From assembly GCA_016705325.1 (NCBI GenBank), contig JADIYJ010000001.1:26323-90322 (forward strand): 64,000 nucleotides of DNA, read 5' to 3'. The DNA is from Pseudomonadota bacterium. GTDB lineage: Bacteria; Pseudomonadota; Gammaproteobacteria; Steroidobacterales; Steroidobacteraceae. Both the position numbers and the translations under genes were made by a program. The notes beneath the pieces were generated by a model, which made no database searches, had not been told where the DNA came from, and saw only the letters and a list, made by a program, of their open reading frames with translations. Shown one piece after another: positions 63,716 to 64,000 of the stretch. Numbering within the stretch: the stretch's first letter is position 1; the number at the start of each line of letters is the position of its first letter.

Positions 63716-64000
63716 CTAGGGAAGCTCTGCAATAGGTCCGCTGTCAGACGACGCGGCTGCCGCGATGGCCGTGCCCCGCGCGAGATCTTCGACGTCGCCG
63801 CCATCTCATCTTGGTAAAACGCTGGCGTGCCTTCGCGTGCCGCCGACGCAACCTGCGGCGTCGCCGATCCCGTGCGGACTGGCGCCAGCAGGGGATTGCC
63901 GTCTACTTGGGCACCAGCACGTCTGATGGCGGCGCTGCCGAGTCCGCCCGCGCGCAGTGCGTCGGCCAGCGCCTGTGAGTCGACGAGCGCACCCCGCGCG
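63716..64000 (-). pseudogene. D-2-hydroxyacid dehydrogenase, C-terminal part, frameshifted and cut by window edge
   Basis: Entering from the right edge on the minus strand: RGALVDSQALADALRAGGLG, the cofactor-domain segment of D-isomer-specific 2-hydroxyacid dehydrogenases, followed by NPLLAP, ATPQVASAARE and, after a frame change near 63790, VEDLARGTAIAAAASSDSG and a stop at 63716. The enzyme reduces or oxidises 2-hydroxyacids with NAD(P); substrate not determinable. At least two frame changes occur in 280 bases. Confidence 0.6.

Overview
The window is high-GC DNA from a gammaproteobacterium with a single Pseudomonas-type polar-flagellum regulon: FleQ and FleS/FleR are sigma-54 activators, FlhF/FleN set flagellar number and place, FliA/FlgM run the late genes, and at least six -24/-12 (sigma-54) promoters can be read directly. 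The flanking genes (Marinobacter-type fatty acyl-CoA reductase, KorAB with a GltD-like partner, a heptanucleotide repeat array) fit an environmental member of the Nevskiales / Steroidobacterales / Xanthomonadales neighbourhood. That placement is inference; no rRNA or tRNA gene is visible.

Layout. 0.1-4.1 kb: a bifunctional fatty acyl-CoA reductase, a small membrane protein, an HDOD signalling protein and a small two-helix membrane protein. 4.1-44.7 kb: one nearly unbroken flagellar cluster. It runs flgN-flgM-flgA (minus), then flgBCDEFGHIJKL, fliC-flaG-fliD-fliS-fliT, a PilZ-like gene, fleQ, fleS-fleR, fliEFGHIJ, fliK, fliLMNOPQR-flhB-flhA-flhF-fleN-fliA, and motC-motD-DUF2802 (plus). The hierarchy is legible: an AT-rich fleQ leader (class I); sigma-54 boxes before flgA, flgB, fliD, fleS, fliK and fliL (class II/III); and sigma-28 boxes before flgM, flgK and fliC (class IV). 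Chemotaxis genes that normally sit between fliA and motC are absent. FlgI lacks an internal block of about 50 residues.

44.7-46.7 kb: an intact IS1634-type insertion sequence with terminal inverted repeats and a 6-bp target duplication, inserted one base past the stop codon of the DUF2802 gene. 47.0-53.7 kb (minus): a lipid kinase, a DUF4124 protein, and a 2-oxoacid:ferredoxin oxidoreductase operon (GltD-like flavoprotein, KorA, KorB) whose korA-korB junction is an inverted pair of heptamer repeat arrays. 54.0-58.5 kb: an archaic (Csu/spore-coat-U type) chaperone-usher pilus cluster whose first subunit gene carries a frameshift.

58.3-64.0 kb: every recognisable gene is broken by one or more single-base shifts. 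They are the spore-coat-U subunit, a large alpha/beta-hydrolase-CHAT protein, a PCu(A)C copper chaperone, an OxyR-type regulator and the C-terminus of a D-2-hydroxyacid dehydrogenase. Because unrelated neighbours are all affected, declining sequence quality is more likely than coordinated gene decay; those reading frames should be treated as reconstructions.
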